34,768 nt of DNA from Candidatus Yanofskybacteria bacterium CG10_big_fil_rev_8_21_14_0_10_46_23 (GTDB taxonomy: Bacteria; Patescibacteriota; Minisyncoccia; 2-02-FULL-40-12; IGHO2-12-FULL-4), in the NCBI GenBank assembly GCA_002771135.1, contig PCXO01000010.1, positions 64,025 through 98,792 on the forward strand, read 5' to 3'. A program made the translations under genes and the position numbers. Below the pieces are notes generated by a model, which was not told the origin of the DNA, searched no databases, and saw only the letters and a list, made by a program, of their open reading frames with translations. Below are positions 8,737 to 20,232 of this stretch, in pieces. Each line of letters begins with the position of its first letter. Within the stretch, counting starts at the first letter, position 1.

Positions 8737-11700
8737 ATGAGCACGACCCCATCTTTTATCCATCTGCACACTCATACCCACTACTCGCTTCTGGATGGTC
8801 TGTCTCAAATTGATCGTCTCTTGGGGCGCGTAAAAGAACTGGGTATGAATGCCTGCGCGATTACCGATCACGGGGCCATGCACGGCGCTATCGAGTTCTA
8901 TCAAAAAGCAACCAAAATCGGGATAAAGCCGATAATCGGCTGTGAGGTTTACGTCGCCGAGAATGATATGTTCGCCAAAACGAACATTAACAATGATCGT
9001 TATCATCTTGTCCTGTTGGCCAAAAATGAAATCGGCTATAAAAATCTGATCAAACTTGTCAGCGCGGCTCACCTCGATGGGTTTTACTACAAACCTCGAA
9101 TTGACAAGAAATTTTTGGCCGAGCACAGCGAGGGCCTAATTTGCCTCTCGGCTTGTCTCGCCGGCCAGCTTTCTCGCCTTTTAAAAAACGGGCAGGACGC
9201 CGAGGCAGAAAACTGCGCCATTGAACACTTGAAAATATTTGGGGAAGGCAACTATTTTATCGAACTCCAGGCCCACCCGAATATTGCCGATCAAAATTAT
9301 GTTACCCCGAAACTAATTGAACTAGCCCAAAAATTAGGTCTCCCCACCGTGGCCACCAATGATTCTCATTATGTCTACAAAGAAGACGCCGAGGCTCATG
9401 ATATTCTGCTCGCCGTCCAAACCGGAAATCGCCTCGACGATACCGACCGCCTCACCCTGAAACACGACGATTTTTCAATCATCAGCGCTCAAGAGATGCT
9501 GAAAAAACTCCCCGATGTTCCCCAAGCCCTAGAAAACACCCAACTAATTGCCGATAGGGTTGACCTCGAATTTTCTTTCGGTAAAAATCATCTCCCCCAT
9601 TATAGCGTTCCGCCCCAAAAGACACCGGATAGTTACCTCCAAGAGCTCTGTGAGGCGGGCCTCCCCAAACGCTACCCCGAAGTAACGCCTGAGGTTCGCG
9701 AGCGACTGGACTATGAACTGGATGTTATCGCCAAAACTGGCTTTGCCTCCTACATGTTAATTGTCCAAGACTTTGTTAACTGGGCCAAAAACAAAGGCAT
9801 TATTGTCGGCCCGGGCCGGGGTTCGGCAGCTGGGAGTATCATTGCCTACCTTCTGAATATCACCAACATTGACCCCTTGAAATACGGCCTTCTCTTTGAG
9901 CGATTCCTGAACCCGGCTCGAATTTCCATGCCTGACATTGACCTGGACTTTGATGACGCGCGGCGCCACGAGGTTTTGGCTTACGTCACGGAAAAATATG
10001 GCCAAGATCATGTCGCCCAGATTATCACTTTTGGAACCATGGCTTCTCGGGGTAGTATCCGGGACGCCGGTCGCGCTCTGGGTATTGACTACAACACTTG
10101 CGATCGAATCGCTAAATTAATTCCCATGGGCTATAGCCTAAAACAAGCTATCACTGAAATCACCGACCTTCGGCTTGAATATGAAGCTAAGCCCGAGATT
10201 AAAAAACTGATTGACTCGGCCCTTAAATTGGAGGGAGTCGTTCGCCACGCCTCCACCCATGCCTGTGGCGTGGTTATCACCAAAAACCCGCTGACCGACT
10301 ATCTTCCCGTCCAACGCTCAACCAAGAGCGAAGACGACGTTATCACTCAATATGGCATGAAGGCTGTTGAAGATTTGGGTCTTTTGAAAATGGACTTCTT
10401 GGGACTTTCCAATTTAACTATTATTGAAAACGCCCTTGCTTCGATAAAGAAAAACCATGCGGTTTCGATCGATATTGATAAAATCCCCCTAGATGACAAA
10501 AAAACTTTTCAACTCTTCCAAAAAGCCAAGACGACTTCTGTCTTCCAGCTAGAATCGGCCGGCATGAAACGCTACCTCCGAGAGCTTAAGCCGACCGTGT
10601 TGGAAGATATCATCGCCATGGTTGCTCTTTATCGGCCCGGCCCGATGGAGCTTATCCCCGACTATGTTGCCCGAAAACACGGTAAGAAAGAAATTGTCTA
10701 TCTTCACCCCTCTTTGGAACCGATTCTAAAGGAGACTTACGGGATTATGATCTATCAGGAACAGCTCATGGCCGCCGCTCGCGAGCTGGCCGGCTTAAGC
10801 CTCGCTGAGGCGGATACTTTGCGAAAAGCCGTTGGGAAGAAAATTCAGAAACTTCTTGACGAGCAGGAAGGAATTTTCAAAAAAGGAGCCGAGAAGAAAG
10901 GTACCCCCAAACAAGTGGCGGATCGTTTCTGGCAATTAGTGATCCCTTTTGGGAAATATGGCTTTAATAAAAGTCATGCCGCCTGTTATGCCCTCATTGC
11001 CTATCAAACGGCCTACTTGAAGGCTCACTACCCCCTCGAATTTATGGCCGCGGTTCTCAACGCCCACAGTAATGACATTGAAAAAATTGCCTTCTTGATT
11101 GACGAAGCCCGGTCAATGGAAATTGAAGTTCTGGCTCCGCACATCAATGAAAGTTTTTCAAAATTCTCCGTCACCCCCGGGAAAAGAATTCGCTTTGGAT
11201 TAACCGCTATCAAAAATGTTGGCGAAAATATCATCGAAGAAATTATCAGTCAGCGCCAAAAAGACGGCCCCTTCAGGTCAATTGAAGATTTAATCAGTCG
11301 AATTCGATCTAAAGACTTAAATCGAAAATCTCTCGAAAGTCTCATCCGTTGTGGCGCGCTGGACGATTTTGACGATCGGGCCACTTTACTCCAGAACTTA
11401 GACCAACTCTTGGCCTATTCCCGAGAAAGTCAGCGGGCCAAAGCCGGTGGTCAAGAAAGTCTCTTCGGCGATGCCACCTTGGGAGTTCTCCCACCTCTCC
11501 GACTCCAGTTGGCCGAACCGGCCCGGCGTTCCGAAAAACTTCTCTGGGAAAAAGAACTCTTGGGACTCTTTGTTTCCGATCACCCCCTTATGGATTACCA
11601 AGCCGAGCTTTCTCTCCAAAATGTTGTCTCCATCAAGGAAGCTTCCGGCCAACGCGGGCAAGCTGTCTCTATTGGCGGAGTAGTCACCCGAGTTCAAAGA

Positions 11701-11913
11701 ATTATCACCAAGACCGGTCGGCCAATGCTCTTTTCTTGGATTGAGGACATGAGCTCTAAAGTCGAGGTTGTCGTCTTCCCCAATATTTTGGAGCAAAATC
11801 CGGAGATCTGGCAGGAAAATTCTATTGTCGTGGTTAAGGGCAAGCTCAATGACAAAGACGGCGTCAGTAAGCTCCTCTGCGACGAGGTCCGCCCGATCGC
11901 CTCAATTGCTTAA
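8737..11913 (+). CDS. dnaE: DNA polymerase III subunit alpha (PHP domain present, ends after OB-fold)
   Basis: FIHLHTHTHYSLLDG PHP motif, VGPGRGSAAGSIIAYLL, PDIDLDFDD, C-terminal OB-fold. Confidence 0.97.
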   Translation: MSTTPSFIHLHTHTHYSLLDGLSQIDRLLGRVKELGMNACAITDHGAMHGAIEFYQKATKIGIKPIIGCEVYVAENDMFAKTNINNDRYHLVLLAKNEIGYKNLIKLVSAAHLDGFYYKPRIDKKFLAEHSEGLICLSACLAGQLSRLLKNGQDAEAENCAIEHLKIFGEGNYFIELQAHPNIADQNYVTPKLIELAQKLGLPTVATNDSHYVYKEDAEAHDILLAVQTGNRLDDTDRLTLKHDDFSIISAQEMLKKLPDVPQALENTQLIADRVDLEFSFGKNHLPHYSVPPQKTPDSYLQELCEAGLPKRYPEVTPEVRERLDYELDVIAKTGFASYMLIVQDFVNWAKNKGIIVGPGRGSAAGSIIAYLLNITNIDPLKYGLLFERFLNPARISMPDIDLDFDDARRHEVLAYVTEKYGQDHVAQIITFGTMASRGSIRDAGRALGIDYNTCDRIAKLIPMGYSLKQAITEITDLRLEYEAKPEIKKLIDSALKLEGVVRHASTHACGVVITKNPLTDYLPVQRSTKSEDDVITQYGMKAVEDLGLLKMDFLGLSNLTIIENALASIKKNHAVSIDIDKIPLDDKKTFQLFQKAKTTSVFQLESAGMKRYLRELKPTVLEDIIAMVALYRPGPMELIPDYVARKHGKKEIVYLHPSLEPILKETYGIMIYQEQLMAAARELAGLSLAEADTLRKAVGKKIQKLLDEQEGIFKKGAEKKGTPKQVADRFWQLVIPFGKYGFNKSHAACYALIAYQTAYLKAHYPLEFMAAVLNAHSNDIEKIAFLIDEARSMEIEVLAPHINESFSKFSVTPGKRIRFGLTAIKNVGENIIEEIISQRQKDGPFRSIEDLISRIRSKDLNRKSLESLIRCGALDDFDDRATLLQNLDQLLAYSRESQRAKAGGQESLFGDATLGVLPPLRLQLAEPARRSEKLLWEKELLGLFVSDHPLMDYQAELSLQNVVSIKEASGQRGQAVSIGGVVTRVQRIITKTGRPMLFSWIEDMSSKVEVVVFPNILEQNPEIWQENSIVVVKGKLNDKDGVSKLLCDEVRPIASIA

Positions 11914-11917
11914 AGCG

Positions 11918-11946
11918 TTGTGCCCGAAAAATCATTCTGCTAGGAT
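11918..11946 (+). promoter_or_regulatory. Putative promoter of thrS (TTGTGC-17-TAGGAT, extended -10 TGC)
   Basis: TTGTGC 11918-11923, 17 nt, TAGGAT 11941-11946, then 6 nt to ATG 11953. Confidence 0.45.
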
Positions 11947-11952
11947 TGGGTC

Positions 11953-13704
11953 ATGTCAAAAGAAGTCGCCTCAAAAAATCTAGAAAATCTCCGCCATAGC
12001 CTCGCCCATCTTCTGGCCGCCGCGGTCATAGAGCTTTGGCCCGAGACTAAACATGCTATCGGTCCGGCGATCGATACCGGCTTTTATTTTGATTTCGAAT
12101 TTAAAGAACCCATTACCGAAGCTGATCTCCCCAAGATTGAGGCCCGGATGCGCCAGATATTAAAGACTTGGGACCAATTTGAAAAACACGCCCTCACCGC
12201 CCAAGAGGCCCAAAAAGAGTACCCTCAAAATCCTTATAAACGAGAGTTAATTGAAGAATTCAGTAAAGATGGCGAAAAAGTTACCTTTTATAAATCCGGC
12301 GATTACTGGGACCTTTGTCGGGGTGGCCATGTCGAAAGCATGAAAAGAGTCGACCCCCAAGCCTTTAAGCTAACCCACCTTGCGGGCGCCTATTGGCGAG
12401 GCGACGAGAAAAATCAAATGTTGACTCGGATTTATGGGGCCGCTTTTGAAACTAAAAAGGAACTAGATAATTTTTTGACCCTTCAAGAAGAAGCCCGGAA
12501 GCGCGACCATCGAAAATTAGGCAAAGATTTGGATTTATTTCTCTTCTCCGATCTGGTTGGCCCCGGTCTGCCCCTCTGGACGCCCCGAGGCACGATTCTC
12601 CGAAATCTTTTAGATAATTTTGTCTGGGAGCTCCGCCAAGAACGGGGCTACCAACTCGTTGATATCCCGCATCTAACCAAAAAAGATCTCTACGAAAAAA
12701 GCGGCCACTGGTCTAAATTTGGTAATGAGCTTTTCCGAATTAAAACTCGTGAAGGCCATGAGTTCGCCCTTAAACCCATGAACTGCCCCCACCACACTCA
12801 AATTTATGCTCGAAAACAGCACAGCTATCGCGACCTCCCCCAGCGCTACGCCTCCACCACTAAGGTTTACCGCGACGAACAAACGGGCGAGTTGGCTGGA
12901 TTGACTCGGGTTCGAGCTATCACCCAAGATGACGCCCATGTTTTTTGTCGAGAATCCCAAATCAAAGAAGAGGCTTTCAAAATCTGGGATATTGTTGAAA
13001 CTTTTTATAAGACTTTCGGCTTTGACTTGAAGGTCCGCCTCTCCGTCCATGATCCCGAAAATATGGCTGATTACCTTGGCGATAAAGAAACTTGGGAAAA
13101 ATCCGTGGCCAATCTCAAGGATTGGCTAAAAGAACGTAAGGCGGACTATTTTGTCGGAGTGGGCGAAGCCGCCTTTTACGGTCCGAAAATTGATTTCATC
13201 GCTCTTGATTCTTTGGGACGAGATTGGCAAGTGGCCACCCTCCAAATTGATCGAAACATGCCTAACAATTTTGGCCTTTTTTGCATTAACGAAAAGGGGG
13301 AGAAAGAATCCGTGGTGATGCTCCACGCCGCCATTATGGGGGCCCTTGAACGCTTTGCCGCTGTTTTGATTGAGCACTTAGCCGGCGCTTTTCCCACTTG
13401 GCTGGCCCCGGTTCAGGTCGTCATCATCCCCATCAGCGACAATCATAAAAAATATGCTCAAAAAGTGGCCGAAAAATTAGTCCAGAACGGCATTCGATTA
13501 GAGCTAAATGACGCCAACGAGACCATGGGGAAGCGCGTTCGCGAAGCGGAACTCCAAAAAATCCCTTATGTTTTAGTCTTAGGCGATCAAGAAGAAAAAG
13601 ACGACTCCGTCGCCGTTCGAAAACAAGGCCAAAAAGAAATTAAACCCCAAAAGCTCTCGGCCTTTATCACTGCCCTCGTCAAAGAGATCCGCACTAAAAA
13701 ATAA
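11953..13704 (+). CDS. thrS: Threonine--tRNA ligase lacking the N-terminal TGS domain
   Basis: Starts directly in the editing domain (LRHSLAHLLAAAVIELWP); class II motifs, MNCPHHTQIY, RVRAITQDDAHVFC. Confidence 0.96.
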   Translation: MSKEVASKNLENLRHSLAHLLAAAVIELWPETKHAIGPAIDTGFYFDFEFKEPITEADLPKIEARMRQILKTWDQFEKHALTAQEAQKEYPQNPYKRELIEEFSKDGEKVTFYKSGDYWDLCRGGHVESMKRVDPQAFKLTHLAGAYWRGDEKNQMLTRIYGAAFETKKELDNFLTLQEEARKRDHRKLGKDLDLFLFSDLVGPGLPLWTPRGTILRNLLDNFVWELRQERGYQLVDIPHLTKKDLYEKSGHWSKFGNELFRIKTREGHEFALKPMNCPHHTQIYARKQHSYRDLPQRYASTTKVYRDEQTGELAGLTRVRAITQDDAHVFCRESQIKEEAFKIWDIVETFYKTFGFDLKVRLSVHDPENMADYLGDKETWEKSVANLKDWLKERKADYFVGVGEAAFYGPKIDFIALDSLGRDWQVATLQIDRNMPNNFGLFCINEKGEKESVVMLHAAIMGALERFAAVLIEHLAGAFPTWLAPVQVVIIPISDNHKKYAQKVAEKLVQNGIRLELNDANETMGKRVREAELQKIPYVLVLGDQEEKDDSVAVRKQGQKEIKPQKLSAFITALVKEIRTKK

Positions 13705-13705
13705 T

Positions 13706-15184
13706 CTATTTCAAGCTCTTCTTGATTATATCTCGAGCTAAACCCGGGTCGGCTTTGCCTTTTGTTTTAGCCATAACTTGACCGACTAAAAATTGGAGAG
13801 AGGCTTCTTTGCCGGCCTTAAAATCTCGGACCGCCACTTCATTCTCCGCGATTACCGCGACAACGGCTTTTTCAATCTCGGCCAGATCGGAAACTTGCCC
13901 AAGATCTTGTTCCTCGATTATTTGACTGGGCTCTTGGCCGGTTTCAAACATCGTCCCAAGCAAGGTTGTCGCGTTAGAGGAAGAGATCTCTTTATGAAAA
14001 ACTCGAACCACAAACTCCCCCAAATGATGTGGAGTTATTTTCAAATCAGAATAGGTTGTCTCCTCACTCCCCAAAAGAGCCTGAAGATCATTTATTAAGA
14101 AATTACTGGCAATTTTAAAAAGTTCCGGATAGTGCTCCTCCTCGGGGCGGTGCGCGTGCTCGATCTTATCCCAAGCGATCATTTCGGAGCAAACCTGTTC
14201 GAAAAAATCTCCCAGTTTTTTGTTCTGAACTAAAACTTCAATTGCCTCCCCGCCCAGACGATACTCTTTGGCAAAACGGTCTCGACGTTGTCGAGGCAGT
14301 TCCCCGATCCGAGCTTTCACTTTTTTTATAAAATCCTCACCCAAATTAAGTGGGGGCAAATCGGGCTCGGGGAAATAACGATAATCGGCCGAGCCCTCTT
14401 TGACTCGCTGAGAAAAGGTCTCGCGCTTATTCTCATTCCAGCCTCGAGTTTCTTGGACAACCGACTCCTCCGCCTCCAGCAGTTTCGCTTGGCGCGCAAT
14501 CTCAAAATCAACCGACTGGGCGGCGGCCCGGATCGAATTTAAATTTTTTATCTCCACCTTTGTCCCAAGATTTTCATCTTTGGAGATGCTGATATTCACC
14601 TCGACGCGCATCTGACCTTTTTCCATGTCGGCATCAGAGACCCCGAGATATCGGAGCGTTAACCGGAGTTCTTCGGCAAAGGCCTGCACCTCGACTCCGC
14701 TGGTTAAATCGGGCTCGGTCACTAACTCCATCAGGGGCACCCCGGCTCGATTAAAATCAACGAGGCTGTACTGGCCATCCTCACTATGGAGGAGCTTGCC
14801 CGTATCCTCTTCCAAGTGAATCCGGGTAATCCTGATTTTTTTAATTCCGGTCTCAGTTTTTATGTCCAGATAGCCATTTTCACACAACGGCGACTGATAC
14901 TGGGAGATCTGGTAGCCCTTGGGAATATCCGGATAGAAGTAATTTTTTCGCTCAAAAAAAGTGCGGGAGGTAATTTTACAATTTAAAGCCTCGCCGGCGA
15001 CTGCCGTTTTTATTAGCGCCTCTTCATTCAAAACCGGGAGCGTCCCCGGATGACCTAAGCAAATGGGGCAAACGTGCAAATTCGGCTCTTTTTCAAAAGG
15101 ATTATTAATCGAACGGCAAAAAAGCTTGGTCTGGGTTTTCAGTTGAGCGTGAATCTCCAATCCGATCGTTGGCCGATAAACCAT
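13706..15184 (-). CDS. gatB: Asp-tRNA(Asn)/Glu-tRNA(Gln) amidotransferase subunit B
   Basis: PTIGLEIHAQLKTQTKLFC, CLGHPGTLPVLN, DFNRAGVPLMELVTEPD; YqeY-like C-terminus. Confidence 0.96.
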   Translation of the reverse strand: MVYRPTIGLEIHAQLKTQTKLFCRSINNPFEKEPNLHVCPICLGHPGTLPVLNEEALIKTAVAGEALNCKITSRTFFERKNYFYPDIPKGYQISQYQSPLCENGYLDIKTETGIKKIRITRIHLEEDTGKLLHSEDGQYSLVDFNRAGVPLMELVTEPDLTSGVEVQAFAEELRLTLRYLGVSDADMEKGQMRVEVNISISKDENLGTKVEIKNLNSIRAAAQSVDFEIARQAKLLEAEESVVQETRGWNENKRETFSQRVKEGSADYRYFPEPDLPPLNLGEDFIKKVKARIGELPRQRRDRFAKEYRLGGEAIEVLVQNKKLGDFFEQVCSEMIAWDKIEHAHRPEEEHYPELFKIASNFLINDLQALLGSEETTYSDLKITPHHLGEFVVRVFHKEISSSNATTLLGTMFETGQEPSQIIEEQDLGQVSDLAEIEKAVVAVIAENEVAVRDFKAGKEASLQFLVGQVMAKTKGKADPGLARDIIKKSLK

Positions 15185-15190
15185 AGCCCT

Positions 15191-15199
15191 AATGTAGCA
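15191..15199 (-). promoter_or_regulatory. Putative extended -10 element of gatB (TGC-TACATT)
   Basis: Minus strand TGCTACATT followed by 6 nt and ATG; no convincing -35. Confidence 0.3.
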
Positions 15200-15242
15200 T
15201 GGTTTTTTTCAATAAAAAAGCTCCCCCCGACGCCCCAAAAGG

Positions 15243-15271
15243 TTGACTAAATCTCTTCGTTTTTATAAACA
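15243..15271 (+). promoter_or_regulatory. Putative promoter and leader of thyA
   Basis: TTGACT at 15243 and TATAAA/TAAACA at about 15264-15271; SD-like AGAGAGG upstream of ATG 15310. Confidence 0.5.
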
Positions 15272-15309
15272 TAGATCAGTCCCTTTACTAACAAAAGAGA
15301 GGAAAAGAA

Positions 15310-16104
15310 ATGAGACCTTACCTCGATCTTCTGGGCCACGTATTAGAGAACGGGATCGATAAAAGTGACCGAACCGGCATCGGCACCCGAAGCGTTTTTG
15401 GTCATCAGATGCGCTTTAACCTGAGGGCGGGGTTCCCTCTGGTCACGACGAAGAAGATGTTCCTAAAAGGAATCATTGTTGAACTCCTCTGGTTAATCTC
15501 CGGCCAGACCAACATCAGGGCCATGACCGATCAGGGCGTCCATATCTGGGACGCTTGGGCCGATGTAAATGGCGAGCTCGGACCCGTCTACGGCTCCCAG
15601 TGGCGTTCTTGGCCCGACTATGGTGGAGGCACCATTGACCAGCTCAAGATGATCATTGAGCGGATCAAAACTAAGCCGGATGATCGACGCCTGATCGTCT
15701 CGGCTTGGAATGTGGCCTTAATCGAAGATATGCGCCTGCCACCCTGCCACCTCCTCTTTCAGTTTTATGTGGCCAATGGACGGTTGTCTTGCCAGATGTA
15801 TCAGCGAAGTTGTGATCTATTTTTAGGGGTGCCCTTTAACATTGCCAGCTACTCTCTGTTGACGATGATGGTGGCCCAGGTTTGCAGCCTAGAGTACGGA
15901 GAATTTATTTGGGTTGGGGGTGATTGTCACATCTACAGCAATCACTTTGATCAAGTCAAAACTCAACTTTGTCGCAAGCCTTTTGATTTACCTAGTATCC
16001 TGATTGACTCAACCGTTAGAGATATCGATGGTTTTTCTCTAAGCCATTTCGAAATGGTGAACTATCAATCTCATCCTCACATTCCGGCCCCAATCGCGGT
16101 TTGA
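15310..16104 (+). CDS. thyA: Thymidylate synthase
   Basis: [29 protein letters not shown] active-site Cys, [17 protein letters not shown]. Confidence 0.97.
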   Translation: MRPYLDLLGHVLENGIDKSDRTGIGTRSVFGHQMRFNLRAGFPLVTTKKMFLKGIIVELLWLISGQTNIRAMTDQGVHIWDAWADVNGELGPVYGSQWRSWPDYGGGTIDQLKMIIERIKTKPDDRRLIVSAWNVALIEDMRLPPCHLLFQFYVANGRLSCQMYQRSCDLFLGVPFNIASYSLLTMMVAQVCSLEYGEFIWVGGDCHIYSNHFDQVKTQLCRKPFDLPSILIDSTVRDIDGFSLSHFEMVNYQSHPHIPAPIAV

Positions 16105-16132
16105 GAATTGGTCGAATGTTCTTAAAACAAAA

Positions 16133-16156
16133 GCCCCCACCACTGGGGGCATTTTT
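16133..16156. terminator. Terminator between convergent thyA and tmk
   Basis: gccccc-accact-gggggc followed by atttttat. Confidence 0.7.
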
Positions 16157-16811
16157 ATTGGAGTTTATTGATCTCGGCCAGAACCGCGGAGAGAACTGCC
16201 TCCGGTCGGAAACCGCCATCGACTATCACATACTTAAAATCTGTGGAACAAAAGTGCCGAATAAATGGGGGGAAATATTCAAGGTATGCCTTCCTGACAT
16301 TTTCCAGAAAAGCTATCTTTTGCTCAAACCCATCTTGATCTCGGCCTGATATTCTCATTCGCTCTACCGCCATCCAGGCCGGGATATTAACCACAATAGC
16401 CAAGTCTGGGATAAGTAATTCAGGGAAAATATACTTTCTGTGTAAAGCAAGGATCCGTTCAAAGCTTAGGCCACTTGCGTGACCATAACAGAAAGTCGAG
16501 ATAAAAGAACGATCTTGGATACAGCTCACCCCGACCTGCAAAGCGACAGAAACAATTTTAAGATTATCTCGACGATCCCAGACATACAGGGATTGAAAGG
16601 CCTCCGGATCGGTTCGATGAAGCGCCTTCGGCGATTTATCGGCCAAGTCTTCGTAGATTTTAGCTCCCCATTGTCGGTCTCGGCCCGGCTCTTTCGCCAG
16701 CAGAATCGAAGTGTACTTGGACCTAAGCTCGCTTACCAAACCGGTGATAACGGTTGACTTTCCGCAGGCATCAATTCCTTCAATAACAACATAGAGTGGC
16801 TTGGGCATCAT
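16155..16811 (-). CDS. tmk: Thymidylate kinase-like P-loop nucleotide kinase
   Basis: YVVIEGIDACGKSTVITGLV P-loop, DRSFISTFCYGHASG; SD GGAGGA. Confidence 0.85.
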   Translation of the reverse strand: MMPKPLYVVIEGIDACGKSTVITGLVSELRSKYTSILLAKEPGRDRQWGAKIYEDLADKSPKALHRTDPEAFQSLYVWDRRDNLKIVSVALQVGVSCIQDRSFISTFCYGHASGLSFERILALHRKYIFPELLIPDLAIVVNIPAWMAVERMRISGRDQDGFEQKIAFLENVRKAYLEYFPPFIRHFCSTDFKYVIVDGGFRPEAVLSAVLAEINKLQ

Positions 16812-16822
16812 CTTCCTCCAAA

Positions 16823-16853
16823 AGTACAGGCGACCATCATGGTCGCCTGTACT
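16823..16853 (-). terminator. Hairpin between rplK and tmk
   Basis: agtacaggcgacca-tca-tggtcgcctgtact, perfect 14-bp stem; minus strand continues TTTTGGAGGAAG into the tmk SD. Confidence 0.7.
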
Positions 16854-16878
16854 ATATCGAATTAAGCCCTAATTGCAA

Positions 16879-17298
16879 CTATTTCACCTCTATGCCCATG
16901 GAGCGGGCGGTGCCTTCGATAATCTTAGCGGCTTGATCAAGATCCATGGCATTTAGGTCCGCCATCTTATTCTCGGCAATCTCCCGAACTTGAGCTTTAG
17001 TAACCGAGCCAACCTTATTCTTGTTAGGCTCACCAGAGCCTTTTTCAACCTTGGCGGCTTTCCTCAGTAAGAAGGCGGCCGGCGAAGTTTTAAGGGCCAT
17101 GTCAAAGGTTCGATCCTCGTAAACGGTGACCTCAACCGTGACCAAATCACCCATTTTATCTCGAGTGGAATCGTTGAACTTTACAATAAACTCCTGGATA
17201 TTTAAACCGTGTTGGCCTAAAACCGGGCCGATCGGCCCCGGCGCGGCTTGACCACCATTTAGCTGAAGTTTGAATTTTGTTTTTATTGGTTTTGCCAT
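16879..17298 (-). CDS. rplK: 50S ribosomal protein uL11
   Basis: [46 protein letters not shown]. Confidence 0.97.
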   Translation of the reverse strand: MAKPIKTKFKLQLNGGQAAPGPIGPVLGQHGLNIQEFIVKFNDSTRDKMGDLVTVEVTVYEDRTFDMALKTSPAAFLLRKAAKVEKGSGEPNKNKVGSVTKAQVREIAENKMADLNAMDLDQAAKIIEGTARSMGIEVK

Positions 17299-17307
17299 GT
17301 TTAAGTA

Positions 17308-17853
17308 TTAAAGCTTTTTAATTTGGAGGAAGTCAAGATCAACGGGGGTTTCTCGGCCAAAGATAGTCACAAAAACTTTTAACCGGCCCTTTTGAGGGTC
17401 AACGTCCGAAACCCGACCATCGAAATCTTTAAAGGGGCCGTCAACGATCTTAACCTGATCACCAATTTTTACGTCAATTTTATACTTTGGTTCCTCGACC
17501 TTCATCCGGGCCATTAACTCTTCGACTTCGCCCGATTGCAGGGGGGTTGGAATTGTCCCCGCCCCAATGAAACCGGTCACATTCGGAGTATTTCTGACAA
17601 CGTACCAAGATTCATCATCGACAATCATCTCCACTAGGACATAGCCCGGGTAGATTTTTTCTTCAATCACATCTCGTTTACCGGCTCGGATTTTTATTTT
17701 TTTCTCCTTGGGAACGATGACGTTAAAAATCTTTTCTTCCATGCCCAGGGACTCTATTCGCTGTTTTAGATTACGAGAAACATTATCCTCATAGCCCGAA
17801 TAGGTATGGATCGCATACCAGTGTTTTTCTTTCGTTTTTACCTGATAGGCCAT
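17308..17853 (-). CDS. nusG: Transcription termination/antitermination protein NusG
   Basis: WYAIHTYSGYEDNV; KOW motif GDQVKIVDGPFKDFDGRV. Confidence 0.97.
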   Translation of the reverse strand: MAYQVKTKEKHWYAIHTYSGYEDNVSRNLKQRIESLGMEEKIFNVIVPKEKKIKIRAGKRDVIEEKIYPGYVLVEMIVDDESWYVVRNTPNVTGFIGAGTIPTPLQSGEVEELMARMKVEEPKYKIDVKIGDQVKIVDGPFKDFDGRVSDVDPQKGRLKVFVTIFGRETPVDLDFLQIKKL

Positions 17854-18033
17854 CTAGATAAGTTTGGTTAAAACTCGAGCGAAGACAAGATCCAAAGCGC
17901 CCAAAAAAACCGCCAAAAACAGGCTCATCCCGATAACAATTAAAGTAAAGTTTGTTGTTTGACGATTAGTTGGCCAGTTAACTCGGCCCAACTCCGCGCG
18001 AACCTCTTTTAGAAATTGGTTAATTTTAACCAT
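17854..18033 (-). CDS. secE: Preprotein translocase subunit SecE
   Basis: FLKEVRAELGRVNWPTNRQTTNFTLIVIGMSLFLAVFLGALDLVF; upstream of nusG. Confidence 0.9.
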   Translation of the reverse strand: MVKINQFLKEVRAELGRVNWPTNRQTTNFTLIVIGMSLFLAVFLGALDLVFARVLTKLI

Positions 18034-18056
18034 GGCGTATAATTTAATTCTATTAT

Positions 18057-18073
18057 AAAAAGCCCCCGTGGGC
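18057..18073 (-). terminator. Terminator after gyrB
   Basis: Minus strand GCCCACGGGGGC followed by TTTTT. Confidence 0.5.
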
Positions 18074-18120
18074 ACCCCCAGAGTACCACCGAACCACTCT
18101 TTTAGTCAAATCCGGGGATT

Positions 18121-20232
<2,112 letters not shown>

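Noticed and set aside
8626-9126. 166-aa minus-strand ORF
   Set aside because: Antisense to the start of dnaE and across the rpmF/dnaE promoter region; no recognisable motif.
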